Source: Fictibacillus fluitans (GTDB lineage Bacteria > Bacillota > Bacilli > Bacillales > Fictibacillaceae). From it: a stretch of 64,000 bases of DNA. Below the pieces are notes generated by a model, which worked only from the letters and a program-made list of their open reading frames with translations, was not told the origin of the DNA and did not search any database. Of the stretch, positions 35,033-43,722 are shown in pieces; position 1 is the first letter of the stretch; each line of letters starts with the position of its first letter. The stretch spans positions 62,001-126,000 of the forward strand of contig NZ_JAUHTR010000002.1 of the NCBI RefSeq assembly GCF_030418125.1. The letters run 5' to 3'. Position numbers and translations under genes: made by a program.

Positions 35033-35183
35033 ATATTTTTTTGTGTTAAATCTTTGTGTCGCATTTTGGTCCTATCAGAAAAGAGGGTACTATTTCGCGT
35101 ATGGTATTTTAGGACATTATGGAGTTATTTTTTTTTTTTTTTCTGGATACTCTATATTTAAGAAAAAATTTGGAGGGAAAAGT

Positions 35184-36860
35184 ATGGCTGATAATCTTGA
35201 ACCCATGATCAAACTTCAACCTGATGGAAAAGCACCTATACTAAGTTACAATGTACCAGAGCCAACAAAGTATAGTGGGAGAAATTATATCGAACTGGAG
35301 ATTCCATCGGAATATTTTAAAGAACATACTAAGAAAAAACCAGAGAAGACTGTTAAGAACAAAGTTCAAGAATTAGACCCAACAGTTTTAAAAGATCGTA
35401 TTGGTCGACTAATAAAAGGTGTTGGTTTTGAACCTGAGCTCTTAAAAAACAATGATTTAATAAACTCCGATAGTAATCCTATTATGGAGTTTGTAAATAA
35501 ACTAAATAAAGATGCTCTTAGTGATGCCAATGAACAAAAAGAGCAAGTAATGACATCAACCGTGGTAAATAATATCACAGAAATGATTGCTTCAAGATTG
35601 GAGTATGGACAACGACTTATTCCTTATACAACGTTTTTTGGAGATATTGGCTATATTTTCAGAAATGAACCTGAAACAGCACGGCCACGTTTGCTTTTGG
35701 TTGAAACCTACCAGCTTTCAACATACTTAGGAGACTATGGTGCAGGACGTACCATAAAAACCTTTTCCCTCCTGCCGGGGGAAAAAACAAAGATTACAAT
35801 TAAAACTTTTAGAAAAACTGAAATAGACGAAAAGAGTGCCTCTAGTATATTTGATTCATTTACAAAGGAAAGTGCAAATGAATTCGAAAAGGATTTAGGG
35901 AAGGAACAGTCGGATAAAGAAAATTATCAAGAGACATTTGAGTATCATGCAGAAGCAGAGGCTGATTGCAGTTGGGGATTTGGAAGTGCAAAAATAAGTG
36001 GTGGAGTTAAAGGTGGAACCAATTCTGCAAGGGAAGAATTCGCAAAAAATACATCCCGGTCAGCTGAAAAACATGCTTCCAAAGCTTCCGCTAAAAGAGA
36101 TATACAAATTAATACTTCTAATGAAGCAAAAGTGCAAGAAGGTGAAGAAACATCTATTGAACGTGAAATTCAAAATATAAATGTTAGTAGAACACTGAAT
36201 TTTGTTTTCCGACAAATGAATCAAGAATTTATTTCTTTGCTTCATTTGGTAGATGTGCGTGTAGCTTATTATAATGGATTTTCTTATAAAGAAGTTGCAC
36301 TTCCGGATCTCGATTTATTACTTGAAGAAGTAATTATAGACAAGTCAGACACACTAGAAAATAGGAAGGATCCTTGTGAAGAAATTAAACAAGCTATTAT
36401 TGCTGAATTAACCAACATATATGATTATCAAGATAAACACCATTCATTTGTACAAAATAAAACAATAGAATTAAAAGACGAGAATGGAGGGACTACAGAT
36501 ACATTTAATTATTACCGAGTAAGAAAAGATATCTTTTCTAAGTACACTTCTCATCCTGAGGGAAATGGATTAAAAATAACAGTGCCTGGAATAATATTAG
36601 CAGCAAAGAATCTTGTTATAAGAACTGATGGAGTTATAATAGAAGCTATGCTCGGTCAAGGGGATGGACTCGATGAGTACTCTCATGGTTTACAAGACGA
36701 AACGGTTAAAGCAAAGAATCTTGCTAATAGCTTAGTTCAAGCTCAGATAAAGAGAGAAGAACTCGGTCAAAAAATTATAGAAATCAAAGATGAAGAAGCT
36801 GCTAAGGTTTTTGAACGAGTATTTTCTCCTTTAAAGGAAAAGGAGGGGGGGCATGCCTGA
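35184..36860 (+). CDS. unrecognised 558-aa protein paired with a GH5 enzyme
   Basis: I do not recognise the family. The start is ATG 35184 after GGAGGG. There is no signal peptide or TM helix. A segment at about 140-210 reads like a conserved core (YGQRLIPYTTFFGDIGYIF, RPRLLLVETYQLSTYLGDY, FSLLPGEKTKITIKTFRK). It is followed by a long charged, helical stretch (about 210-345, rich in Lys/Glu/Ser/Ala), a mixed region, and a C-terminal coiled-coil helix (NSLVQAQIKREELGQKIIEI). The stop overlaps the next gene by 8 bases, so both products are made together. Roles as a structural carrier or surface scaffold are possible but unsupported. Confidence 0.6.
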   Translation: MADNLEPMIKLQPDGKAPILSYNVPEPTKYSGRNYIELEIPSEYFKEHTKKKPEKTVKNKVQELDPTVLKDRIGRLIKGVGFEPELLKNNDLINSDSNPIMEFVNKLNKDALSDANEQKEQVMTSTVVNNITEMIASRLEYGQRLIPYTTFFGDIGYIFRNEPETARPRLLLVETYQLSTYLGDYGAGRTIKTFSLLPGEKTKITIKTFRKTEIDEKSASSIFDSFTKESANEFEKDLGKEQSDKENYQETFEYHAEAEADCSWGFGSAKISGGVKGGTNSAREEFAKNTSRSAEKHASKASAKRDIQINTSNEAKVQEGEETSIEREIQNINVSRTLNFVFRQMNQEFISLLHLVDVRVAYYNGFSYKEVALPDLDLLLEEVIIDKSDTLENRKDPCEEIKQAIIAELTNIYDYQDKHHSFVQNKTIELKDENGGTTDTFNYYRVRKDIFSKYTSHPEGNGLKITVPGIILAAKNLVIRTDGVIIEAMLGQGDGLDEYSHGLQDETVKAKNLANSLVQAQIKREELGQKIIEIKDEEAAKVFERVFSPLKEKEGGHA

Positions 36861-37953
36861 AAAGGACATAACTCCTGATACTCCTCTTGGCAGTCTTGAT
36901 AAGATTTTGAACGAAAAAGCAACTTCAAATAGTGATAATGTTACTAAGGCATTGGAAAATAAATCAGAGCATTTGAAAGTCCCTGAATGGACAAATAATG
37001 AACTAGCTCCTCAAATACCTAAGTGGGCAATGAATGATATTTTTTTTGTGAATGGAACGAGTTTGTATGACCCGAATGCCAGAATGTTTACAATGCGCGG
37101 AGTCAATAATCCGCACATTTGGTTTCTATCCCAATCCTATAATGCCCTCTCATCAGTACAGGAATATGGTGCAAATAGTGTGCGAATTGTTTGGGGATTT
37201 AGTAGGTGGAAAAGCAGTCCTACGGAGTTAGAGAAAATACTTAAGCGGTGCCAAGAACTAAAGTTAATTGCTATAGTTGAGTTACATGATGGAACTTGTA
37301 AAAGTCAGCCTGATTTGTATAATATGGCAGGTTATTTCGCTCAAAAAGATATTAGTTCTATCATGAAAAAGTACTCTAAATACACACTTATTAATATTGC
37401 TAATGAATGGGGCAGTGAAAATCTATCTAATAGTTCTTGGTATTCTTCTTATAAAAAAGCTATAACAATCATTCGTGATGCTGGGCTAAAACATCCTATT
37501 ATCATTGATAGTTTGGGATGTGGACAATTATCCTCTCCAATTATAATTTTTGGTAAATCATTACTTGCACATGATCCACTACACAATGTATTATTCTCTA
37601 TCCATATGTATGAAAAATGGAATAATACAAAAAAGATAGCTACTGAATTACAAGCCATAAATGATTTGGGGTTGTGTGTAATTATTGGAGAGTTTGGTTA
37701 TAATTCTGAGGCTGTAATTAACAAAAAAAACGACAAAAATTGTAAAGTAGATGCTTTTGAGGTTATGAAGCAATGCCATTTAAAGAAGATAGGTTATTTG
37801 GCGTGGTCTTGGACAGCAAATGATTCAAAAAATGAATGGCTTAATTTAGTTGATTCGAATGATTGGGAAGAAAAAACTGAATGGGGAAAAATCGTATTCT
37901 CTACTCAGTACGGTATTGAAAATACGAGTAAAATTGCTTCGATTTTTTTATAA
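36853..37953 (+). CDS. GH5 mannanase-like glycoside hydrolase without signal peptide
   Basis: The 366-residue protein has a TIM-barrel GH5 domain from about residue 62. It begins FFVNGTSLYDPNARMFTMRG, as in alkaline beta-mannanases of Bacillus, and has NSVRIVWGF, the acid/base Glu in LINIANEWGS and the nucleophile Glu in VIIGEFGYNS, then LAWSWTAND. The first 60 residues are a polar extension (KDITPDTPLGSLDKILN) with no secretion signal, unlike secreted relatives. It overlaps the 558-aa gene and probably acts with it. Mannan cleavage is inferred from the domain. Confidence 0.8.
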   Translation: MPEKDITPDTPLGSLDKILNEKATSNSDNVTKALENKSEHLKVPEWTNNELAPQIPKWAMNDIFFVNGTSLYDPNARMFTMRGVNNPHIWFLSQSYNALSSVQEYGANSVRIVWGFSRWKSSPTELEKILKRCQELKLIAIVELHDGTCKSQPDLYNMAGYFAQKDISSIMKKYSKYTLINIANEWGSENLSNSSWYSSYKKAITIIRDAGLKHPIIIDSLGCGQLSSPIIIFGKSLLAHDPLHNVLFSIHMYEKWNNTKKIATELQAINDLGLCVIIGEFGYNSEAVINKKNDKNCKVDAFEVMKQCHLKKIGYLAWSWTANDSKNEWLNLVDSNDWEEKTEWGKIVFSTQYGIENTSKIASIFL

Positions 37954-37955
37954 TT

Positions 37956-37988
37956 AAGTTCCTCTTTAAATGAAGGGGAGCTTTTTTT
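37956..37988 (+). terminator. intrinsic terminator after the GH5 gene
   Basis: AAGTTCCTCTTT pairs with GAAGGGGAGCTT and is followed by TTTTT. Confidence 0.75.
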
Positions 37989-38279
37989 GCTGTCGGTCCC
38001 AAAAGAAACTGGATGAACCCAAGGATAGAGTTAATGAGTTGGAAAAGGAATTTACTGTCTCTAACAATAAGTATTAAAATTATTCCGATTTAATGTCGCC
38101 CTTATGGAATGCCGGTTTTAGCATTCTCTATAAATTCTAGGAACATTTAACTAGTTTAATAAGTACAGGTTAGTACAAAGGATAGAGTTAAAGGTTTAGC
38201 AGAATAAGGTAAAATATTATGGTGACTAACTATTATAGGGATTTGTACGGTATGTAAGGACGAAAGGAGGATGACCGTT
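37989..38279 (+). other. intergenic stretch with a small coding remnant
   Basis: About 290 bases without a gene. Near 37995-38075 one frame gives LDEPKDRVNELEKEF and then NNKY and a stop, like the tail of a coiled-coil protein that has lost its start. The rest is AT-rich and probably contains the promoter of the toxin operon; I see no clear -35/-10 pair. Confidence 0.35.
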
Positions 38280-38651
38280 ATGCTCGGATTTATGGATGGT
38301 GTGCGTGTTCAACGACAGATTGAGAATATTAACCGGGATTTACAGCAAATAAGAGAGGTGCAGCAAGGTCTTCTTTCCTTGCAAAAAGAGACAAACACGC
38401 TATCTCAGAATATTGCTCGTGATGTGACTCAGGAAACGCGGGAAAATGTCTGGAAGGGAAAGAAGCAGCAGGAATATAAGGACATGTATGAGTCGCTGGA
38501 TAAGACCCTTTCCAGTTTTAAGGGTGACATCGGCCAGCAAGTCTATTACATGGATTACTGGATCTCCTATTTGGAAGGTAAACGATCCAAGTTAACGGTG
38601 TCCCTTCACGAAATTAAAGAAGCACTGAAGAAGCAGGAAACAACCAAATAA
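38280..38651 (+). CDS. DUF5082 (YwqH-like) protein of a type VII toxin locus
   Basis: The 123-residue helical protein starts at ATG 38280, 9 bases after AAAGGAGG; the ATG at 38271 abuts the ribosome site. It is made of heptad-rich helices (VQRQIENINRDLQQIREVQQ, LQKETNTLSQNIARDV) and includes the segment VWKGKKQQEYKDMYES, a W-x-G turn as in WXG100-like proteins. It matches YwqH in B. subtilis, the first gene of the ywqHIJ toxin operon. Such proteins help present the toxin to the ESX/Yuk type VII secretion system. Confidence 0.82.
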   Translation: MLGFMDGVRVQRQIENINRDLQQIREVQQGLLSLQKETNTLSQNIARDVTQETRENVWKGKKQQEYKDMYESLDKTLSSFKGDIGQQVYYMDYWISYLEGKRSKLTVSLHEIKEALKKQETTK

Positions 38652-38666
38652 GGCAGGAGGGACTTC

Positions 38667-39656
38667 ATGGAAATCAAAATAGAACCTAACCGGCTGGCAA
38701 GCCTGTCGAAACGAATGCTGGAGCACCAAAACCGGGCGAAGAACCTTCAGCACAGCTTGGAGAGAGAAACCGGAAAAGCCAGTTCCATTCTCTCTCGTTC
38801 TGAATTCCCGCCTCCGTTTTCAGGACAAATTTCCGCCACGAATGGTAGTATAAAGGCAGCCAGCCAAACGATTGTTCAAACTCTCGAATACCAGGCTGCA
38901 TGGCTCTCATATTTTGCCCACCAGGCCTCTGGTGCCGATAACATTCCACTCTCGCTCACCCAGGCCACAGCCATCCTTGCCAAGTACGACGACCGGTTCA
39001 AGGATCCAGGCAAAACGGATGGCATCGACGCAGGCAAGCTTGCAAAAGACGCAGCCGGAGAACTAAGCGGTGTCTATGATGCTCAGCGCGCCGCCACTGG
39101 GATTGATCCTGCCACTGGAGATAAGGTTAATGGATGGGGAAGAGTTTTGGCCGGAGGAATGTTTGTCTTTGGTCTAACCCCTGTAGGGAAGGGCGTTAAG
39201 GCATTTAAGGTCGTGCGGACAGCTGATAAAGTGATTGGTGTGGCTAAGGAAGGACAGGCTGCGAGGAGAGTTATTGGGTCTGCGGATGTTGTTAAGGGTG
39301 CGGGTGAAATTGGTTGGAGTGTGTCAAAAGGCGGAGGAGTAATAAATGGAAGAAAGTATTCTCAGCATGCTTTGGAAAGAATGGCGCCTGAAACTCCTGA
39401 AGTAAAAGCTACTTTATCAAGTAGAGCAATTCAAAAAGCTGAAGAAGTAGGATATAAACCACAAACAAAAGAATTTAGTGAGTTTATCAAAAAATATGTT
39501 GATCCAAGAAATATTCCACCTTCAGTTATTGAAGACGCTATAATCAATACGAAAAAGATACCTGGTAATAGAAGTAACACGTTTGTTCATGAAACACAGG
39601 ATGTAAAAGTAATAATAAATGAAACAGGCGATGTGATTACAGTTATACCGAAATAA
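38667..39656 (+). CDS. type VII polymorphic toxin with pre-toxin TG motif and BECR-type RNase tip
   Basis: The 329-residue protein has an N-terminal helical secretion domain (about 1-95, EIKIEPNRLASLSKRMLEHQ). A pre-toxin TG-like hinge follows at about 140-180 (GIDPATGDKVNGWGRVLAGG, TPVGKGVKAFKVV). The C-terminal tip of about 105 residues (YSQHALERMAPETPEVKA; VIEDAIINTKKIPGNRSN; VKVIINETGDVITVIPK) looks like a BECR-fold RNase of the DUF4258/CdiA type, with His in the S-Q-H-A-L-E-R-M motif. Base composition drops sharply at the start of the tip, around 39340, the mark of tip exchange. The next gene is its likely immunity gene. Confidence 0.78.
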   Translation: MEIKIEPNRLASLSKRMLEHQNRAKNLQHSLERETGKASSILSRSEFPPPFSGQISATNGSIKAASQTIVQTLEYQAAWLSYFAHQASGADNIPLSLTQATAILAKYDDRFKDPGKTDGIDAGKLAKDAAGELSGVYDAQRAATGIDPATGDKVNGWGRVLAGGMFVFGLTPVGKGVKAFKVVRTADKVIGVAKEGQAARRVIGSADVVKGAGEIGWSVSKGGGVINGRKYSQHALERMAPETPEVKATLSSRAIQKAEEVGYKPQTKEFSEFIKKYVDPRNIPPSVIEDAIINTKKIPGNRSNTFVHETQDVKVIINETGDVITVIPK

Positions 39657-39677
39657 TTAATAAAAGGATGAATACAA

Positions 39678-39995
39678 ATGTTTATAAAGTATGATGAATA
39701 TGATCTATTAGAACTTTTTCAAAGTGAACCGGTGAGCATAACAGGCAATATCGATGATGGAGAATTAATTTATACCTACAAAGATGACCAAAATTTTAAG
39801 GTGATTTTAACTTTAGATGTATATAAGCAAACGAGTAGTCTAAGTATTACATTTAATGATTCTATAGTATTTACTGGTGATTTTAAAAATGTAACAAGCA
39901 TAAAAAAAGGTGACAAAGCTATGGTTATGAATGTGGGCGGAGAAGAGAGACTAAAAGTTAAATTTTATAAACAAGTTGGAGTGGAGTTGCTTTAA
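39678..39995 (+). CDS. probable immunity protein for the RNase-tipped toxin
   Basis: The 105-residue soluble protein follows the toxin by 21 bases with AAAAGGATG before ATG 39678. It is beta-rich (VSITGNIDDGELIYTYKDD, FKVILTLDVYKQTSSLSITF). Position, size and the same AT-rich composition as the toxin tip suggest that tip and immunity gene arrived together. I do not recognise a named immunity family. Confidence 0.65.
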   Translation: MFIKYDEYDLLELFQSEPVSITGNIDDGELIYTYKDDQNFKVILTLDVYKQTSSLSITFNDSIVFTGDFKNVTSIKKGDKAMVMNVGGEERLKVKFYKQVGVELL

Positions 39996-40283
39996 AATAG
40001 CCTGATACTTGCAGATAGCTGAGATTGTGGTAAAAAATATTTCAGTCGAATGGTCTAAGGTTTATTTATATGGGGAAGTTGTTAAAGGTTCTAAGACTGC
40101 CTATTTTTGATGAGGAAGTATTTGAATTAAACAGGGTGAGCTTACAAGAACTGTTGGCTCACCTTTCGACTTTCTAGTTGCTTCTGCGCCATGAAGAAAA
40201 ACCTAAAGAATAGAATAGATAATGTATTAAATGGACTTAGTAAAGCTGAGCTAGAGTATAGTACTTAAAAAGGATCCTGGTGA
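39996..40283 (+). other. intergenic stretch with hairpin and a tiny remnant frame
   Basis: GGTGAGC at 40136 pairs with GCTCACC at 40157 and could end the toxin transcript, although only TTTC follows. A 25-codon frame from 40190 (KKNLKNRIDNVLNGLSKAEL) looks like a gene scrap. Nothing else is apparent in the 288 bases. Confidence 0.35.
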
Positions 40284-40817
40284 ATGATATTGCCTTATTC
40301 TATCGATATTCTTAAAGAAAATAAAATGAATTACGACTGGAAGACTCTATATGTAGGAGTAAAGCTTGGTTTAATTGGAAATAGTGAAATCACTAAATAT
40401 GCTCTCGAATTTTTGTCTACCCATGAGGAAGGCAGTCATCCCTTACCAATAGATCTTGCTTGGGGAGAAAATGATGAAGACGATTATCTGAGTAAACTCC
40501 AGATGATAGTAGAAGAATATCAGGAGAATTTAAAGGAAAATCCGGTGGAATGGAATATCGAAAAAAGAAAATGGAGATACAGCATTCTAAACCATTTAAA
40601 CGCTAAGTACAAAGATACACCTAAAGAATTATTGGATAAAATTGCTGAAGTGTATGCAGACTTTGATTATCCAGAAGACATGGAAACGTTCATCACGTAT
40701 ATGCCTCCTAAAGATGGTTGTAACTCGTTATCATCCTTGGAAAAAGAAAAGATTAATAGATTGATCAGTCTTTTTTATGAGTTTTTACATAATGAACAAG
40801 CTAGCTTGGGGCTATAA
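40284..40817 (+). CDS. DUF2247-like protein, probable immunity protein
   Basis: The 177-residue soluble, mostly helical protein starts at ATG 40284 after AAAAAGGA. The order DWKTLYVGVKLGLIGNSEIT, YALEFLSTHEEG, PIDLAWGENDED fits the DUF2247 family, which occurs repeatedly in toxin-immunity neighbourhoods of Firmicutes, from memory. It has no cognate toxin next to it, so it may protect against toxins of other strains. Confidence 0.6.
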   Translation: MILPYSIDILKENKMNYDWKTLYVGVKLGLIGNSEITKYALEFLSTHEEGSHPLPIDLAWGENDEDDYLSKLQMIVEEYQENLKENPVEWNIEKRKWRYSILNHLNAKYKDTPKELLDKIAEVYADFDYPEDMETFITYMPPKDGCNSLSSLEKEKINRLISLFYEFLHNEQASLGL

Positions 40818-40963
40818 GAAGTGGTACATAAACCATCTGACGCAAATATGTTAATTGTCTCTTGAGAACCCTCCTCAAGAAAGCTAAGGTTCTTGGGATT
40901 CCTTAGATCTTCATGCGTTGCAACAGCCAAAAAGATTTTGTTACATGGGTAGGAGGAGATACA

Positions 40964-41449
40964 TTGCATAACCGTCCTGAATATGCCGAGATGATCATCG
41001 TTCTAGTTAGATATAAAAGTTTATATCAATGGTATGTTACAGACAAAGAGATATGGTATTTAGATTTAAAGAAATTAATATCGAGTTATCGACAGAAGGG
41101 ATTTGAAGTTCATAATCCTGATGATTTTTCAGACAGATTTGATATTGCTGTTGTTAATGAAAATACGGCAGAAGAGTTTCTCCAAAGGATTAGTGGATTT
41201 CAAGTAAGTCATGAGGAGTTAAGAAAGATGCTGGTGCAGAAAACCTATCATGATGTATTAGACATGCAGCCTTCTCTTTATGTGAACTTTGACGAAAAGG
41301 AACTGATATCTTCCTTTCCCGAGCCTGCGTCCTATGAGCATTATGTACCTTATGGATGGCTAGGGAAATATGAGCAATTTACAGAAGAGGTTCCTATAAA
41401 TAATCGTTACTGGATAATTAATGGTGAGAACTTATTTTTTATGCAGTAA
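40964..41449 (+). CDS. hypothetical protein of the immunity array, 161 aa
   Basis: The start is TTG 40964, 5 bases after a strong AGGAGGAG; the frame is open further upstream without start signals. Segments: IIVLVRYKSLYQWYVTDKEI, WYLDLKKLISSYRQKGFEVH, FDIAVVNENTAEEFLQRI. I do not recognise the family. It is soluble, mixed alpha/beta and acidic. Its place among immunity-type genes suggests the same role. Confidence 0.6.
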   Translation: MHNRPEYAEMIIVLVRYKSLYQWYVTDKEIWYLDLKKLISSYRQKGFEVHNPDDFSDRFDIAVVNENTAEEFLQRISGFQVSHEELRKMLVQKTYHDVLDMQPSLYVNFDEKELISSFPEPASYEHYVPYGWLGKYEQFTEEVPINNRYWIINGENLFFMQ

Positions 41450-41516
41450 ACAATGGGCATAGATGGTGTTGTATTGAAATTGAATAGTCCTTGACAATAA
41501 GTATAGCGTGGAGGTG

Positions 41517-41830
41517 TTGGAACTGGTGGAGAGCCCATTTATTAAACGGGATAAAGTAGAAGAACCTGTTTTCCAGTTCTTGGCTGGTACCTTTCATCAA
41601 GATATTGAATCTCCTGAAGACGCATTACAAGAATTATTAACAGTGGAAAATAAAGAGTATTTGGAGTCTGCAGATGTTTTCTTAAGCAAGTTTATTCAAA
41701 GTGATGATTCGGATACTGTAAATACATTCAATCTTGCGCAGATGGAGTAGACTTTCTTATTCTTGGATTAGAACCACTTGAGTGGCTTAAACGAGTTATC
41801 AAACAAATAAGAGAAGCTGTTAAAAGGTAA
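41517..41830 (+). pseudogene. frameshifted CdiI-like contact-dependent-inhibition immunity gene
   Basis: The first part reads [20 protein letters not shown] and [20 protein letters not shown], the pattern of CdiI_2-type immunity proteins (F-H-Q-D then S-P-E-x-A). A stop occurs at 41748. In another frame the sequence then continues FLILGLEPLEWLKRVIKQIR to a stop at 41830, which looks like the missing C-terminal helix. A single-base frameshift near 41735-41750 explains this. The exact start (GTG or TTG 41508-41526) is uncertain. Confidence 0.6.
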
Positions 41831-41915
41831 AGAGGAGCTTGGATTGGCGATAAGTCTTTCGGGCTTTTTTACATTTCCCGTTATTAAAGAAGACTAATGG
41901 ATTGAGGTGGTATCT

Positions 41916-42377
41916 GTGCGAAAGGAATTTGAAGATTATTTTTCTTAAATTCAGGCAGATATGGCAGCTGTCTGTCTGGAGCTTGTGGAAAATAGAGCTG
42001 ATGATATTTATATTTACTGTTCCTACGAACCAGAAATGTATGTATTTGACGTGTTTTATAGGATAAACGAATGTTTGGTGCTTAAGCATCATTTGAATCA
42101 TGCAGTTAGGGAAACTAAGGATTCATTTACCTATGATACATCAGAAGAAAGACAAGAAGCTGTTTTAGATATTGGGCTTAAAGATTTAGAAGACATTCAT
42201 GCTTTATGTAAAGAACATGGAAGAGATATGCCAACTGAAATGAAATTACATTATCATGTAAAGCAAAACAGTCTGAAGGCACAGTATAAATATGATTTGA
42301 TCTATTCGGAAAATGAAGAGTTATTACCTGATGACATCTTTGATGCATGGTTCGATGAAATAAAAAAGAGTGGTTGA
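41916..42377 (+). pseudogene. DUF600 (YezG-like) immunity gene with early stop codon
   Basis: From GTG 41916 with GAGGTGG upstream the frame reads RKEFEDYFS, hits TAA at 41946-41948, and continues in the same frame IQADMAAVCLELVENRADDI. The rest matches DUF600 proteins such as YezG, the antitoxin of the type VII toxin YeeF: IYIYCSYEPEMYVFDVFY, DLEDIHALCKEHGRDMP, KAQYKYDLIYSEN, IFDAWFDEIKK. Re-initiation at ATG 41961 could give a 138-residue protein lacking 15 residues, so function is possible. Confidence 0.65.
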
Positions 42378-42388
42378 AGGGGCTGCTG

Positions 42389-42898
42389 ATGTTAAACGTA
42401 TTAAAATATATAGAAGAACAGCCGGCAACTATTACATATGATCTTTATATACCAATTACTATTGAATTTGGTTCCTGGGATCGAGCAAAAGAGCCAGCGA
42501 TCTATTGGAGAACTGGAGATTTTAAGAGATCCCTGCTTGAAATAGGTATGGGAAAAGCCACCGGGATTATTCGCTCAATTACCTTAACATTAAGCGAAAA
42601 GGTTTTTAAAACAAGGAAGCCTTACTTTAATCGTAAGAATTTGATGGCAGATAGAGGAACTCCAGTTTTCCAAGTGGAAGGTTTTAAGGATCAACCGTAT
42701 CTCGATGAGAAGACTGACTTATACGTTAATATAGGAAACAAAAATATATGGATCGCCTTCTCAGAAAATCAAATCTCCTCTTTTATAGAAGATGATCATA
42801 TAGGATTTGCTTTGGATGCTAAGAACAACCTTTGTGGCATCTTGATAAGTGGTGTACTAGAGCATGATAGGAAAAAATTAGAAAAGGCGTTGGGATAA
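42389..42898 (+). CDS. hypothetical protein of the immunity array, 169 aa
   Basis: The start is ATG 42389 after GAAGGGG, 11 bases past the DUF600 gene's stop. Segments: ITYDLYIPITIEFGSWDRAK, IYWRTGDFKRSLLEIGMGKA, TLTLSEKVFKTRKPYF. It is soluble and beta-rich, and I do not recognise the family. Immunity function is inferred from position only. Confidence 0.55.
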   Translation: MLNVLKYIEEQPATITYDLYIPITIEFGSWDRAKEPAIYWRTGDFKRSLLEIGMGKATGIIRSITLTLSEKVFKTRKPYFNRKNLMADRGTPVFQVEGFKDQPYLDEKTDLYVNIGNKNIWIAFSENQISSFIEDDHIGFALDAKNNLCGILISGVLEHDRKKLEKALG

Positions 42899-42956
42899 AG
42901 GTTTAGTTTTAGTTCTTCCAAAGAGGTCTCGGGATGCGATTACTGGACTAGTTGAA

Positions 42957-43184
42957 ATGCCGGATATGTTGGTAGTTGAAGGCTGGCACAACGTTAAAGA
43001 GAGACTTCCACATGATTCTCAAATCTTCAGTAATCTCTTAAGTGACTTTAATGAACAATATCCACTTTGGAAATGTGCAGTTGTATATAAAATAAAATGC
43101 GTTTTAAACCTTGATTGGCTTTGTCCTTTCGAGGTTTTTTATTCTTACCCAATTTTAGCTAATAAACGATTAAGTAATGCATGA
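42957..43184 (+). other. probable gene fragment overlapping a terminator
   Basis: The frame reads MLVVEGWHNVKERLPHDSQ and QIFSNLLSDFNEQYPLWK, then runs through a terminator hairpin, so at most the first 45 residues are real. It is also open upstream (VLVLPKRSRDAITGLVEM). It looks like an internal piece of a lost gene. Confidence 0.3.
43106..43142 (+). terminator. intrinsic terminator at the end of the immunity array
   Basis: AAACCTtGA pairs with TCgAGGTTT, followed by TTTT. It separates the immunity array from the orphan toxin tip. Confidence 0.6.
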
Positions 43185-43188
43185 AATG

Positions 43189-43257
43189 AGGTCTCAGTAA
43201 AACAAGCAAAATCAAATTGAATGCGAAAAATATCTATAAGGTCCATGTTCATTGGCC
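43189..43257 (-). pseudogene. 5' fragment of a dinB-like gene
   Basis: The minus strand reads MNMDLIDIFRIQFDFA then CFTETS. This is nearly the start of the DinB protein encoded at 44147-44701 (MNLDLMDIFRMQFTFA), and the DNA match extends over about 65 bases. The copy is cut off at the point where the toxin tip begins. Confidence 0.7.
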
Positions 43258-43719
43258 TTTTCAGGAAAGGGTAAAAGTACGACTGTTCCTGTAAAAATAG
43301 ATTATGATTTAAATTATGTCAGGGATATTGAATCACGGACAAACAGTGTGTTACCGAAAAATCAGATAGAAAAATTGAAAGAAGCGTTAAGGACTAAAGA
43401 ATATAAAAAATTAACTCCTGCTGAAACAAGAAAACACAGACGTTCATTTAATAGAGTTAAAGATAAGCTAATTGAAGAGTGGGAGATAGAGTCTGGGCAA
43501 AAATGGCCAACTTATACTGAGGAAGTAATATCTGAGAAGACAGGTGAAATTGTTCGAAAAAAGGGAGATTAGTACGATGCTCACCATATAATTGAAAATA
43601 GTTTCCAAGGAGAACATGAATGGTGGAATATACATCCCGCAAAATTCCCGAACGAACACCAATCTGGAATACATGGCACTGGTTCTCCAGCGAATAAATT
43701 ATTTAAAGGTGGTAAGTAA
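43252..43719 (+). pseudogene. orphan HNH-type toxin tip, interrupted by an in-frame TAG
   Basis: The frame reads VPVKIDYDLNYVRDIESRTN and PAETRKHRRSFNRVKDKLIE, reaches TAG at 43570-43572, and continues in the same frame YDAHHIIENSFQGEHEWWNI, HPAKFPNEHQSGIHG, GSPANKLF. The second part is the His-rich core of HNH/ENDO VII toxin tips of LXG proteins. There is no N-terminal secretion domain and the stop comes before the catalytic histidines, so it cannot make an active nuclease unless TAG is read through. It is a tip cassette carried with the SUKH immunity gene that follows. Confidence 0.72.
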
Positions 43720-43722
43720 AAA

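Noticed and set aside
35043-35183. N-terminal extension of the 558-aa protein
   Set aside because: The 47 extra codons lack a ribosome site and include poly-T-encoded Phe runs. GGAGGG lies properly before ATG 35184.
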